Source of the DNA: DATGPD01 sp041398565
GTDB lineage: Bacteria > Planctomycetota > UBA1135 > UBA2386
DNA length: 64,000 nt
Direction: 5' to 3'
Assembly: GCA_041398565.1 (NCBI GenBank)
Contig: JAWKUN010000002.1
Location: 1,178,001-1,242,000, forward strand
Shown: positions 18,198 to 26,700 of the stretch, piece by piece
Position numbering within the stretch: position 1 is the first letter of the stretch
How the letters are laid out: each line of letters begins with the position of its first letter
Program-made: the position numbers and the translations under genes
The notes under the pieces: model-generated
What the model was told of the DNA's origin: nothing
Seen by the model: the letters and a program-made list of their open reading frames with translations, nothing else
Databases searched by the model: none

Positions 18198-20351
18198 TCA
18201 CTTCCGCTTCAGCATGTCGGCGCCGTAGCGTTCCACCTGCTGCAGCGGTTCGTCGCCGAAGCGCTCGACCACGGTGTAGTGCGCGCGGATCCAGGCCAAT
18301 AGCTCCACCGCGAAGTCCTTGCCGAACAAGGGTAGGCCGTACTCGACGCTGGGGCGGTGCACGAGGGCGACGTAGTCCGGAGGGTGCCGTTCGAAGTCGG
18401 CGAGGATGTCAGCCTCGCCGAACATCAGGATCTCCGGCGGCATGAAGTTCACGTGCCGGGTCGGATTGCGCCGCCGCGTCAGGTAGTCGACCATGACGCC
18501 TTCGGGCATGATCGCCACCGTTGCGTTCGGGTCGGTGTGGGTCACGATCCAAGTCGCGACTCGGCCCCATAGGGCGGCGATCGCTTCCTCCTGCACGTAG
18601 AAGGCATCGTCGCGCGCGCCGAACGTGGCTCGCTTGGTTTGCATCTGCAGCCGCGCGCGGCCGAGTAGGCCGAGCGCGAGCACCGTGGCGAGACCGAGCA
18701 CGGTCGCTCGTGCGATCGAGGCCTGGCCGCCCCGCGCAGCGATCGCGTCCGGCACGCGCCACAGCGCCACGGTGACGAGGACCAGGGCCGGCATCGCCAG
18801 GCCGAAGCCGTAGTGCGCGATGCGCACGTGCAGGCAGATCTTGGCCAGCAGCGCCAGGGCGAGGACGGCGAAGGCGATCCGCCAACGGGCGTCGGCACGC
18901 TCGTCGGGATCGCTGCCGGCGCGTTGCGCGTGCACGCGCGCGGCGACCACGAGGGCGACCACCAGGGTCGCGAGGCCCAGCGGTAGGAACACCTGCTCGT
19001 ACACGAGAGTCGACCAGGGCACCGACAGCATCACCAGGCTCGCCCCCGCCGGAGCCACCCACGGCGGCACCCGGCCGCGCAAGAGCAGGGCAGCCCCGAA
19101 GACTGCGACCGCCGCCCAGGTGTCGAGGAGCGTGAGCGGGATCGCGATCGGCAGGGCACCGACGCGAGTCACCGCGAACAATCCCAGCAACCCGGCGAGA
19201 GCGCCGGCCGCGAACCGGCTGCCGGTCCACGCTCGTGCCAGCAGCAGACCAGGCGCCAGGGTGCCGGCGAGCACCACGGTCCACACCCCGGTGCTCTGCA
19301 GGCGGACCCATGGCGCGTCGAGGCCAGAGCACCACTCGTAGTAGGGGAGGTTGCGCAGCGCTGCGTTGCCGAGGTGCGCGAAGCTGCCGAGGGTCGCTCG
19401 CAGGGCATCGGCGGCGGGCATCGCCGTGCTCAGCAGGGCGAACGCTCCTGCCAGGGGCACGACCGCACCGGCCAGCGTGGCGAAGAGCGCGCGCCCGCGG
19501 CCACGCTCGTGCAGCAGGCAGCCGGCCACGACCGCCAGAAACGCCGCGGCGCCCACCTCGGCCTTGGTCTCCAGGCACGCGCCGAGTGCGACGCCGCACC
19601 AAGCGAAGGCGCGCCGACGGTCTGTCCGCATGGCTCGCCGCAGCAGCCAGAGGGCGAGCAGGGCGAGCGCCACGCCATGCGTCATCTCGTGCGAGTAGGG
19701 GGAGACCCAGTTGAAGTTGCCCGACGCGTCGATGCCTTGGAACGCCGACCCGAGGAGCCAGGCGAGACCGGCCGCCAGCGCGGCGCCGCGGCCGCCCAGC
19801 GCGCGTCCGATCTGCCAGACCAACGCCGTGACTGCGCCCACGAGCGCGAGGTTGGCCAGCGCTTGCGTGCGGATGGCCGGACCGAACACCCAGAAGACGG
19901 CCGCGTTGAGGTAGGCCGAGAGTGGGCCGTTGAACCAAGCGATGTCGCGGTAGAGAACGTCGCCTTGCGTGATCCGCCACGGCACGTAGAGCTCGCGGCC
20001 GTAGTCGACGAAGAGATGGAAGGTCTTGCCCCAGGTCCAGATGGCCAGGGCCGCCCCGAGCGTGGTGAGCAGAACCGTCGCCAACCAGCCCGGCGGGTCG
20101 CACAGCCAACGCCGCGCGCGCGCCAGGATGTCCGAGTCGGCGGGAGGTGGAACGACGTCGGCTGGCGGACTCAACGTCTTCGACCTGCGACCTGCCTCAT
20201 GCGTGCGCGAGCTTACGACCGGTGTCGCGCCACCGTGTGGCGCAAAACCATGGACGACCTTGGCGTGGCGCCTGGGCGCGGGATGGATGCGCACGGTGAC
20301 ATCGCTGTATGCGCCGCAGGACAGCCGCGGTCGGCCTCGTGGGTCGGGCAT
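18198..20351 (-). CDS. large multi-pass membrane protein, GT-C glycosyltransferase-like
   Basis: Up to 717 aa from the ATG at 20,349-20,351; a TTG at 20,174 would trim an unusual 60-residue basic leader, so the start is uncertain. TM1 (WLATVLLTTLGAALAIW) is followed by a periplasmic loop with DYGRELYVPWRITQGDVLYRD, the early acidic loop expected of GT-C enzymes using polyprenyl-phosphate sugars, then about ten more membrane segments and a soluble C-terminus (PDYVALVHRPSVEYG). No precise family is assigned. It sits in the glycan region, so lipid-linked sugar transfer outside the membrane is the inference. Confidence 0.72.
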   Translation of the reverse strand: MPDPRGRPRLSCGAYSDVTVRIHPAPRRHAKVVHGFAPHGGATPVVSSRTHEAGRRSKTLSPPADVVPPPADSDILARARRWLCDPPGWLATVLLTTLGAALAIWTWGKTFHLFVDYGRELYVPWRITQGDVLYRDIAWFNGPLSAYLNAAVFWVFGPAIRTQALANLALVGAVTALVWQIGRALGGRGAALAAGLAWLLGSAFQGIDASGNFNWVSPYSHEMTHGVALALLALWLLRRAMRTDRRRAFAWCGVALGACLETKAEVGAAAFLAVVAGCLLHERGRGRALFATLAGAVVPLAGAFALLSTAMPAADALRATLGSFAHLGNAALRNLPYYEWCSGLDAPWVRLQSTGVWTVVLAGTLAPGLLLARAWTGSRFAAGALAGLLGLFAVTRVGALPIAIPLTLLDTWAAVAVFGAALLLRGRVPPWVAPAGASLVMLSVPWSTLVYEQVFLPLGLATLVVALVVAARVHAQRAGSDPDERADARWRIAFAVLALALLAKICLHVRIAHYGFGLAMPALVLVTVALWRVPDAIAARGGQASIARATVLGLATVLALGLLGRARLQMQTKRATFGARDDAFYVQEEAIAALWGRVATWIVTHTDPNATVAIMPEGVMVDYLTRRRNPTRHVNFMPPEILMFGEADILADFERHPPDYVALVHRPSVEYGLPLFGKDFAVELLAWIRAHYTVVERFGDEPLQQVERYGADMLKRK

Positions 20352-20354
20352 GCG

Positions 20355-20420
20355 GTCAAAATCGTGCGTAAACAGCTTCCAGAAATAGCCTTATGGATAT
20401 TTGTGTCGGGGGCCTGAGGC
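20355..20420. promoter_or_regulatory. A/T-rich divergent intergenic segment, candidate promoter region
   Basis: The stretch with AAAATCGTGCGTAAAC, GAAATAGCCTTATGG and ATATTTGTG is by far the most A/T-rich intergenic DNA noticed on the chromosomal side of the window. It lies between two divergent starts (20,351 minus; 20,500 plus). No pair of hexamers with standard spacing stands out, so this is a location-based call only. Confidence 0.3.
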
Positions 20421-20499
20421 GCCGGGCACGCGCTTCGCGCTTGATCCCCGCAGCGCGCTCGACTTCGACGCGCCATCACGTTGCCAAGGAATGACGACC

Positions 20500-21006
20500 A
20501 TGAACCGAACGATCAAGACGACTGTTGCAGCCTTCGCTCTGCTGGCGGGTCTGGCGATGCCGGTCACGGCACAGCGCCGCGGCGAGCGCACCGGTGTCGA
20601 TGTGTCGATCGGCAAGCGCGTCGGCGACCACGAGGTGTCGTTCGGCATCCACTTCGGTGGCCGCGCCAGGCCGGAGACGAATCGCCCGGTGCGACGTGGG
20701 CACGAGCACGTCGACGCCAGCCGCCGCTGGGTGCCCGCGCACTGCGAGACGATCACCGAGAAGGTCTGGATTCCGGAGCGCTGCGAGCGCGTGTGGGTGC
20801 CACCGGTGTTCAACGAGTGTGTCGACTCCCTGGGGCGCCGCCACCGCACCATCGTTCGCGAGGGTTACTGGAACACCGTCACCCACCCCGGCCGATGGGA
20901 GTTCGTGACGCGCACGATCACGGTGCCGGGGCACTGGGTTGTATGTGCCGCGACTGACAACGCCGTGCGCGGATTCGGCGATGTCCTTCCGCTGCAAAGG
21001 CGCTGA
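20500..21006 (+). CDS. secreted hypothetical protein with Trp/Pro-rich wrap motifs
   Basis: 168 aa. AAGGA at 20,486-20,490 is well spaced for the ATG at 20,500 (an ATG at 20,491 is too close). Signal peptide MNRTIKTTVAAFALLAGLAMPVTAQ. The mature protein has charged beta strands, then repeated VWIPERCERVWVPP and REGYWNTVTHPGRWEFVTR motifs, a pattern seen in many short exported proteins of unknown function. The last 20 or so residues (after PGHWVV) run toward a copy of the dispersed hairpin repeat and look unlike the rest, so the original C-terminus may have been replaced. Confidence 0.7.
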   Translation: MNRTIKTTVAAFALLAGLAMPVTAQRRGERTGVDVSIGKRVGDHEVSFGIHFGGRARPETNRPVRRGHEHVDASRRWVPAHCETITEKVWIPERCERVWVPPVFNECVDSLGRRHRTIVREGYWNTVTHPGRWEFVTRTITVPGHWVVCAATDNAVRGFGDVLPLQRR

Positions 21007-21110
21007 ACTCGCCTGCTTCCAACGGCACTGGAAGCCCCGAGCAACAAAGCGGCCGGGGCCCCTTCTGGTCGGCGCCAAGCGCCGACTGCAACCAAGCCCT
21101 TGGTTGCGGC
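21000..21110 (-). repeat. dispersed hairpin repeat, copy B (inverted)
   Basis: Read on the minus strand: GCAACCAAG-GG-CTTGGTTGC (21,088-21,107), then GTCGGCGC-TTG-GCGCCGAC (21,068-21,086), CAGAAGGGGCCCC, TTGTTGCTC, and GGGGCTTCCAGTGCC (from 21,038). The second hairpin and GCTTCCAG, 32 nt apart, match copies A and C; the CAACC-type first hairpin is shared with copy C. It lies between convergent genes. Confidence 0.7.
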
Positions 21111-21175
21111 CCTGGCCGCGATGGGAGACCGTCCGTGGTCGAAAAGCGTTCCTGCACTGAGGGTCCGACCATCGT

Positions 21176-21211
21176 CCGCCGCGCCATCGCTCGCCGAGCG
21201 AGGCGCGGCGG
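21176..21211 (-). terminator. strong hairpin directly after the GT87 gene
   Basis: CCGCCGCGCC (21,176-21,185) pairs with GGCGCGGCGG (21,102-type arm at 21,202-21,211), enclosing a second perfect stem TCGCTCG-C-CGAGCGA (21,187-21,201). It begins two bases beyond the stop of the minus-strand gene at 21,214, where a terminator is expected. No U-tract follows. Confidence 0.6.
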
Positions 21212-21213
21212 CT

Positions 21214-22524
21214 TCATTTGCGGTCTGCCTGCGGTTGGCCGGTCAGTTTCGCGCGCAGAGCACGGAAGTCGCCAGTGATACGCCAGACGAGCGCGGCGCT
21301 CGCCGCGAGGGCGCTGTAGGGAAGGAAGCACCAGACCCACACCGGACGTTCGTCACGAGGGCGATCGAGCGAGGTGAGACCGAGGAAGGCGAGCACCATG
21401 GCCAGGACCACGAGCGCGCGCAGGCCCCGGCTCTGCGACCGCTTCGCGGCGAGCCAGGTCCATGCCAGGGGCGGCCCGAGGAGGGTGTAGGTCGACTTCT
21501 CCGTTGCCGGGCCGAGCAGCAGGAACCAGCACATGGTCAGCGAGAACGCGTACTCGTGCACGCGCACTTCCGACCCACCCGCCCGCCTCAGCAACAGACA
21601 CGCGACGACGATGGCTCCACCGCTCAGAGCGCCGAGTACGAGGAAGAGCGGGTCGGGCATGGTCAGACCGAACGACACCGCTACGAGACGCAGGTCTCGG
21701 TAGGCGTGGATCAGGCTGCCGCCGGTGCGATCCTCGCCGCGGAGCACGTTCCACAGGTCCGTGTACTGGCGTGCCACGTAGGCCGGGTCTTGCAGGGCGA
21801 AGGGGAGTGCGAACACCGCCGCTACGAACACGGCGAGCCAAGCAGCGTGCCGGAGCCGCAACGCGCCGAGAACGCCGCCGTAGGCGACGGGGTAGACCTT
21901 GAGCGCCACGCTCCCTGCCACGGCGGCGGCGGGTCCTGCGGCATGCCCGCGCAGCGATCCCAGCGTCGCCAGGAGAAAGCACGCCAGGATGTGCGGGTTG
22001 CTCTGGCCGTTGTTGAGGCTGCCGATGCCCAGGGCGCCGACGACGATGAGCACGAAGGCGCGCTGCCGGCTGCTCAGCGGGAACGGGAATCCGAGGCGCG
22101 TCGCGAGGCGCAAGGCGGCCGCGAGCATGCCGAAAGCGAGCAAGCGCCAGAGCACGCTGCCCAAGACCGCTCCGCAGAGGGAGAAAGGCACGAGCATGGC
22201 CGCTGACAGCGGCAGGTAGCGGAAGCCGCTCGCCCAACCGTCGGGTTCGAGATAGAGGTCGCCGCCCTGACGGAACGCGTCCGCGGCCACGGCGAAGACC
22301 GTCAAGTAGACGTTGTTCCGCCCCGGATCGCGCTCGAACAGGGCGATCCGCGCGGCGATGCCGATCGCCAGGAGGATCCAGCCTCGCCACGCCCACGTTT
22401 CCCATCGGGAATGCACGTCGTGGCTGGCACTCGTTCCGACCGCGGTCGGGCCGGGAGGTGTCGTCAGGCACGCCTCGCCCATGACCGCGCGGATCATCGC
22501 GCAGGAAGCGATGTCGTTCCACAT
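21214..22524 (-). CDS. multi-pass membrane mannosyltransferase-like protein (GT87/DUF2029 type)
   Basis: 436 aa from the ATG at 22,524; ATGs at 22,497 and 22,482 are alternatives, and GAAGGAG directly abuts the first. Around ten membrane helices. Features of the GT87/DUF2029 group: first outer loop with NNVYLTVFAVAADAFRQGGDLY, GWASGFRYLPLSAAML, LGIGSLNNGQSNPHI, and LALKVYP-like SVALKVYPVAYGG. Such enzymes transfer mannose or other sugars from polyprenyl phosphate outside the membrane. It is divergent from the GT2-YdjC fusion gene, so both may act on the same glycan. Confidence 0.82.
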   Translation of the reverse strand: MWNDIASCAMIRAVMGEACLTTPPGPTAVGTSASHDVHSRWETWAWRGWILLAIGIAARIALFERDPGRNNVYLTVFAVAADAFRQGGDLYLEPDGWASGFRYLPLSAAMLVPFSLCGAVLGSVLWRLLAFGMLAAALRLATRLGFPFPLSSRQRAFVLIVVGALGIGSLNNGQSNPHILACFLLATLGSLRGHAAGPAAAVAGSVALKVYPVAYGGVLGALRLRHAAWLAVFVAAVFALPFALQDPAYVARQYTDLWNVLRGEDRTGGSLIHAYRDLRLVAVSFGLTMPDPLFLVLGALSGGAIVVACLLLRRAGGSEVRVHEYAFSLTMCWFLLLGPATEKSTYTLLGPPLAWTWLAAKRSQSRGLRALVVLAMVLAFLGLTSLDRPRDERPVWVWCFLPYSALAASAALVWRITGDFRALRAKLTGQPQADRK

Positions 22525-22730
22525 CTCCTTCGCTGTTGCCGCCGCTCCGCGTGTCCGTCGGCGCCTCCCCTCTCGCGTTCGTCTTGCCGCGCTGGCGCGG
22601 CGATGCAACGAGAGGTCGGCGGCTCGCACCTGGGATTGTCCTTAGTGACCGGCGACTGGCGACCGGGTCACTGCGAGCCGAAGCATCTGCTGTCTTGGCC
22701 ACGGACCCCGCGGCGTCCTACCATGAGCGG

Positions 22731-24410
22731 GTGGCTCGCGCGCCTGTGCCCGATCCGAAGCTGACGCTCGTCCTGCCGGTCTACCGCGGCGCCTCGTTCC
22801 TCGCTCGTTCGCTGGCCGACGCCCATGCGTGGCTAGCGCAGCTGGAGGGCGGCACCGAACTCCTCGTCGTCGACGATGGCAGCGACGACGGCTCCGCGGC
22901 GATCCTGGAGGCCTTCCAGGCGCGTGTCGCCGGGCTGCCGGGGCCGGAGGTCCGCCTGCTCCGCAACGACCGGAACTGTGGCAAGGGCTACTCGCTGCGT
23001 CGGGCCTTCCTGCACGCGCGCGGCGCGTTCGTCGTGTTCACCGATGCCGACCTCACCTACCCGATCGAGAACGTCGCACCCCTGGTGGCGGCCCTTGCCG
23101 ACGGCGCCGACGTGGCCATCGGCAGCCGCATGCATCGAGACAGCCGCTACGTCGTCGCTCCGAGCTTCTTCGGCTATCTGTTCACGCGCCACTTGTCCGG
23201 ACGGGTGTTCAACTTGCTGGTGCGCATGCTGGCGGTGCCGGGCATCCTGGACACCCAGGCGGGTCTCAAGGGCTTTCGGCGCGAAGCTGCCCGCCGGTTG
23301 GCGCCGCGCATACGGCTCGGGCGCTTCTCGTTCGACGTCGAGCTCCTGTTCGTCGCACGCCGACTCGGACTGCGCATCGTCGACTGCCCGGTGCGGTTCA
23401 TCTACCGCAAGGAACCGTCGACGGTCCGCTTCGTGCGCGACTCGCTGGCGATGGTGCGGGACATCGTCAGGGTGCGCTGGCGCGGCTGGCGCAAGGCGTA
23501 CGATCCCGAACCCTCGCCTGCTGCTGTGCAGGCCCTGCGTGACGGTGCGGCCACAGCCACCGTGCCCGGCGCCGGGCCTCGCCGCGTGACCTTCGTCGCC
23601 GACGACCTCGGAGTGTCGGCTGGCGTCAACAACGGGATCGCGCGTGCCGCCCGCGCGGGTTTGGTGCGCGAGGCGTCGGTGTGCGTCACCGGCGCTGCCG
23701 TCGAAGAGGGGGTGGCGCTGGCGCGAGATCTGGGTCTCGGTATCGGCCTGCACCTGAGCTTCACCCTCGGCCGAGCTCTCACCGGCGCGGTTCGCGGGCT
23801 CACCGACGCCGAAGGCCACTTCTTCGGCCTGCGGCGCGTCTTGTGGAACTGTGTCTGGCGGCGGGTCGACCTGACGGGGGCGGCGCGCGAGACTCGAGCG
23901 CAGTTCGCGCGCTTGCGGCAGATGGATGTGGTGCCGACGCACTTGAACGGGCATCACCACGTGCACTGCTTTCCGGGTCTGCGCCAGGTCGTGTTCGAGG
24001 TGGCTGCGACCGAAGGCGTGCGCTGGACACGCTTGCCGCGCGAGCATCGCGCCGCGCGACGTCGGCTGCACCCCGCCACGCTGCTCCTCGGTCATCTGGC
24101 CCGACGCACCGAGCCCGTCGTGCGCGCCGCCGGCATGCACGCGCTCCCCTTCGTCGGCCTCGGACTCGAGGCCCGTACCGACTACCGCGATCGCTTCGCT
24201 CGCGTTGCCGACCGCCTGCCGGAGGGCGACTACGAGTGGATGCTGCACCCGCGCGAGCCGGACGCCGAGTTCGAGCGCCAGGATCGGCGCGGTGCCGGAC
24301 GGCAGGCTGCTGCGCGTGCCGAACTCGACACGTTGATCGACCCGGGGCTGGTCGCCCGCTGGCAGCGCGACGGGATCGTCGTCACCACGTTCGGCGAGCG
24401 CGCTGGCTGA
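22731..24410 (+). CDS. fusion of a GT2 glycosyltransferase and a YdjC/ChbG-type carbohydrate deacetylase
   Basis: 559 aa from a GTG at 22,731 (GTG at 22,746 also possible; nearby ATGs are out of frame). Residues about 8-240 are a GT2 domain of the dolichyl-phosphate-sugar synthase type: LTLVLPVYRGASFL, LLVVDDGSDDGS, NCGKGYSLRRAF, FTDADLTYPIE, DTQAGLKGFRR and RFSFDVELL. A Pro/Ala linker leads to a YdjC-like domain from about residue 285: TFVADDLGVSAGVNNGI (metal Asp pair), GIGLHLSFTLG, PTHLNGHHHVHCFPGL (metal His pair) and a C-terminal YEWMLHPREPD. The two parts together suggest making a polyprenyl-P-sugar and deacetylating an N-acetyl sugar. No trans-membrane tail is seen. Confidence 0.88.
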   Translation: MARAPVPDPKLTLVLPVYRGASFLARSLADAHAWLAQLEGGTELLVVDDGSDDGSAAILEAFQARVAGLPGPEVRLLRNDRNCGKGYSLRRAFLHARGAFVVFTDADLTYPIENVAPLVAALADGADVAIGSRMHRDSRYVVAPSFFGYLFTRHLSGRVFNLLVRMLAVPGILDTQAGLKGFRREAARRLAPRIRLGRFSFDVELLFVARRLGLRIVDCPVRFIYRKEPSTVRFVRDSLAMVRDIVRVRWRGWRKAYDPEPSPAAVQALRDGAATATVPGAGPRRVTFVADDLGVSAGVNNGIARAARAGLVREASVCVTGAAVEEGVALARDLGLGIGLHLSFTLGRALTGAVRGLTDAEGHFFGLRRVLWNCVWRRVDLTGAARETRAQFARLRQMDVVPTHLNGHHHVHCFPGLRQVVFEVAATEGVRWTRLPREHRAARRRLHPATLLLGHLARRTEPVVRAAGMHALPFVGLGLEARTDYRDRFARVADRLPEGDYEWMLHPREPDAEFERQDRRGAGRQAAARAELDTLIDPGLVARWQRDGIVVTTFGERAG

Positions 24411-24430
24411 CCGAGCGGGTGGGCTCCGCT

Positions 24431-24582
24431 CAGAGAGTGAGAAACAATCGGTTTCTCACTCTCTGCGTGGCCGCGGATGCGGCCACCGGGGGCAATCTGA
24501 GAGCCCGTATCATGATTTCTTCTCGGCTCTCAGCGCGGCCGGCGGCCGCAACCCAAAGGGTTGATGTCGGCGCAGCGCCGAC
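24431..24582. repeat. cluster of five consecutive hairpins between convergent genes
   Basis: In order: CAGAGAGTGAGAAAC / GTTTCTCACTCTCTG (15-bp perfect arms, 24,431-24,465); GTGGCCGC-GGAT-GCGGCCAC; CTGAGAGCC / GGCTCTCAG with a 19-nt loop; CAACCC-AAA-GGGTTG (24,549-24,563); and GTCGGCGC-A-GCGCCGAC (24,566-24,582). The last two belong to repeat copy C. The first, 20 bp after the upstream stop, could terminate the GT2-YdjC transcript. The whole looks like a compound palindromic element or a structured RNA. Confidence 0.7.
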
Positions 24583-24704
24583 CAGAGGGGGCCGCCGGCG
24601 CTGTTGTTGCTTGGAGCTTCCAGGGCTGCTCGGGCGTGGCCTGGTCAGCTCTGTGGCAACGGAACAACACGGCCGAATTCGCGCCCGCCGCGACGATTCG
24701 CAGC
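24545..24704 (+). repeat. dispersed hairpin repeat, copy C
   Basis: CAACCC-AAA-GGGTTG and GTCGGCGC-A-GCGCCGAC hairpins, CAGAGGGGGCC, TTGTTGCTTGGAGCTTCCAGGGC (GCTTCCAG at 24,616-24,623, 33 nt after the hairpin), then a tail ending in GCGACGATTCGCAGC at 24,690-24,704. That 15-mer also occurs at 18,156-18,170. It fills the gap between the convergent GT2-YdjC and GT39 genes; no gene is seen here. Confidence 0.7.
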
Positions 24705-24713
24705 CCTCGCAGC

Positions 24714-26261
24714 TCAGCGCCCGCCCGGGGAGACCGCAGCCACTTTGGGGCCCAGGTAGCCACGGCACACGTAGATGTGCGCGGTCATCACCTGGCAACC
24801 CAGACGCCGCACCTCGACGTCCTCGACGCGTTCGATCGATCGGAAGTGTTGCCGCACGCGCTCGAGCACGATCTCGCGCTGCTCGGGACGGGGCAGGACG
24901 AAGATGGCGTCGCGTCCGATCTGCGCGCGCGCGTCGGTCCATTGATCGAATTGCAGCGCCGGATCGCCGAGAACGTTCTGCGCCAGCACAGGTTGCCCTG
25001 CGGCCTGCGGATCGGCGTGCGGGTGCTCGCGCCAGTGCAGGGCCAGACTGTGCGCCAATTGCGCGGCGTCACGGTAGTTGGCGGCGAAGAAGAAGACGTC
25101 GTTGTCGGGGGGCTGTGCCAGGTCGGTTCGGTCTTCCCAAGTCTCGGCCGCGGCGGCGATCTCCTGCCAGCCGATCCAGGACGTGCCGGCGCCGGGGCGA
25201 ATCAAGCGGATCGCCGGCGCCAGCGGCAGGAGCGCCACGACCCCGACGAGTGCCACGGTCGCGGCACGGCGCAGGCGTGGGCCGACGCGTTCCTTGGCGT
25301 GCTCCTGCCACCAGACCACAGCGGCGACCAGCAAGATGGCATAGGCGGGCGTGAACCAGTTCGCCTTCACCTGGATCCAGAACGAGTTGAACGCCAAGTA
25401 GAGAGGCAGCGGCAGTCCGAACGCCATCAGCCACAGAAGCCGAAGGTCGTGTGCCAGGGCGCGGCGCACCGACCAGGCAACCAGGAACGGCAATGCGACC
25501 GCCACCGCGGGGTTGATCATCCCGAACTGGATGCCCGCCATCTGCACGAACCAGTGGAGGCCGAAGTGCGCCTTGGCCAGGCGGCCCTCCGTCTGGAACT
25601 TGAACGAGGCGAAGTCGTGCTGGACGTTCCAGACGATCACCGGCAAGAAGACGACGGCCGCGACCAGCACCGCGAGCCACGGCCCCGGGCGCAGGAGCTG
25701 GCGCCGCATCATCGGATCGAAGACCAGCACCAAGACGCCACCGACGGCGAGAAAGGCGGCGGTGTACTTGCTGAGGAGCGTGATCCCCGCCGCGACGCCC
25801 GCGATCAACCAGGCTCCAAGGCTGCCCGCGCGGGCTCGCCAGAGCGCGTACACCGTGGCCATCCAGGCCGCCACCAAGGGCGGGTCGGGGTTGGCGAGCC
25901 AGCGAGTGGCGACCATGGCCGGAACGGCGATGCCGAGCAGAAGCCACAGATTGCGACCGGCGCGGTCGACCCCGAATTCGCGCAGGAGTGCGACTCCGAT
26001 CGCGCTCGTCGCCACCCCGCACAACCACGTCCCGAAGCGGATGCCGGCGGCACCGTCCCCGAAGAGCTGGGTGCCCAACCAGATCAACCACGCCACCATG
26101 GGGGGATGGTCGAAATACGAGAGCGCCGGGTGTTGCGCGTAGCTCCAGTAGTACGCCTCTTGGGCCACCACCGGGAGCGACAGACAGAGCCAGGCCGAGG
26201 CAAGAGCCGCGAGAAACATCGGCTGTCGAATCACGACGCCGAGTCTGTTCATGGACAGCAT
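24714..26261 (-). CDS. GT39-family (ArnT/PMT-like) membrane glycosyltransferase
   Basis: About 515 aa; ATG at 26,261 (another at 26,252, TTG at 26,264). TM1 is followed by the first periplasmic loop with EAYYWSYAQHPALSYFDHPPMVAWLI, the (A)YYW...DHPP signature of GT39 enzymes that attach sugars from polyprenyl phosphate to lipid A, proteins or glycans. About eleven membrane helices precede a soluble C-terminal domain (NYRDAAQLAHSLAL, GDPALQFDQW). It is monocistronic and closes the glycan region. Confidence 0.88.
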   Translation of the reverse strand: MLSMNRLGVVIRQPMFLAALASAWLCLSLPVVAQEAYYWSYAQHPALSYFDHPPMVAWLIWLGTQLFGDGAAGIRFGTWLCGVATSAIGVALLREFGVDRAGRNLWLLLGIAVPAMVATRWLANPDPPLVAAWMATVYALWRARAGSLGAWLIAGVAAGITLLSKYTAAFLAVGGVLVLVFDPMMRRQLLRPGPWLAVLVAAVVFLPVIVWNVQHDFASFKFQTEGRLAKAHFGLHWFVQMAGIQFGMINPAVAVALPFLVAWSVRRALAHDLRLLWLMAFGLPLPLYLAFNSFWIQVKANWFTPAYAILLVAAVVWWQEHAKERVGPRLRRAATVALVGVVALLPLAPAIRLIRPGAGTSWIGWQEIAAAAETWEDRTDLAQPPDNDVFFFAANYRDAAQLAHSLALHWREHPHADPQAAGQPVLAQNVLGDPALQFDQWTDARAQIGRDAIFVLPRPEQREIVLERVRQHFRSIERVEDVEVRRLGCQVMTAHIYVCRGYLGPKVAAVSPGGR

Positions 26262-26442
26262 CAAGATCGCAAAGATCGCATCACAAGCTGAGCGTCGCCT
26301 GAAGGCTCAACGATCAGTGCCCACGAAAGCTACCTGGCTCGCGCGACGGTTGGAAGGGCGAACGTGGGGCGCCTTGCGGTGCGTTGGGACTCGCGAAGCG
26401 TGGGACCGGTGGACGCTCCTGCCCGTCCTGCCGCGCCCGAGG

Positions 26443-26694
26443 CTAGTGGCCGGCCCGCACCGCCGTGCGCAGGGCCAGCAGGGTCACGGCCGAGATGCCG
26501 GCCACCAGCCATGCGTTGGTGGACAGCAACGGCAGCACCATGAGCACCAAGCCGGTGATCGCTTGTGGCAGGCGCCCCTGCTTCTTGCCGTAGAGAAAGA
26601 GACTGAAGCCGATCGTGCTGACGAGGAGCCCGACCACCAGGGTGTCGGCTTCGAGGCCGGGTGGAGACGTCTCCGGCCCCGAGGCGACGACCAC
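26443..26694 (-). CDS. small two-helix membrane protein
   Basis: 83 codons if the GTG at 26,694 is used; the start is uncertain because the frame continues through a 168-bp tandem repeat to 27,225. The conserved part is the last 70 residues: TLVVGLLVSTIGFSLFLYGK (helix 1), a short KKQGRLPQ loop, and ITGLVLMVLPLLSTNAWLVA plus a third hydrophobic stretch. It resembles a widespread short family sometimes labelled amino acid transport protein without functional proof. Homologues are about 70 aa, so upstream repeat codons are probably not part of the native protein. Confidence 0.6.
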   Translation of the reverse strand: MVVASGPETSPPGLEADTLVVGLLVSTIGFSLFLYGKKQGRLPQAITGLVLMVLPLLSTNAWLVAGISAVTLLALRTAVRAGH

Positions 26695-26700
26695 ACCTCG

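Noticed and set aside
24561..26291. 576-codon plus-strand frame opposite the GT39 gene
   Set aside because: Antisense shadow: no membrane or enzyme motifs, composition typical of reverse-strand reading of a high-GC gene.
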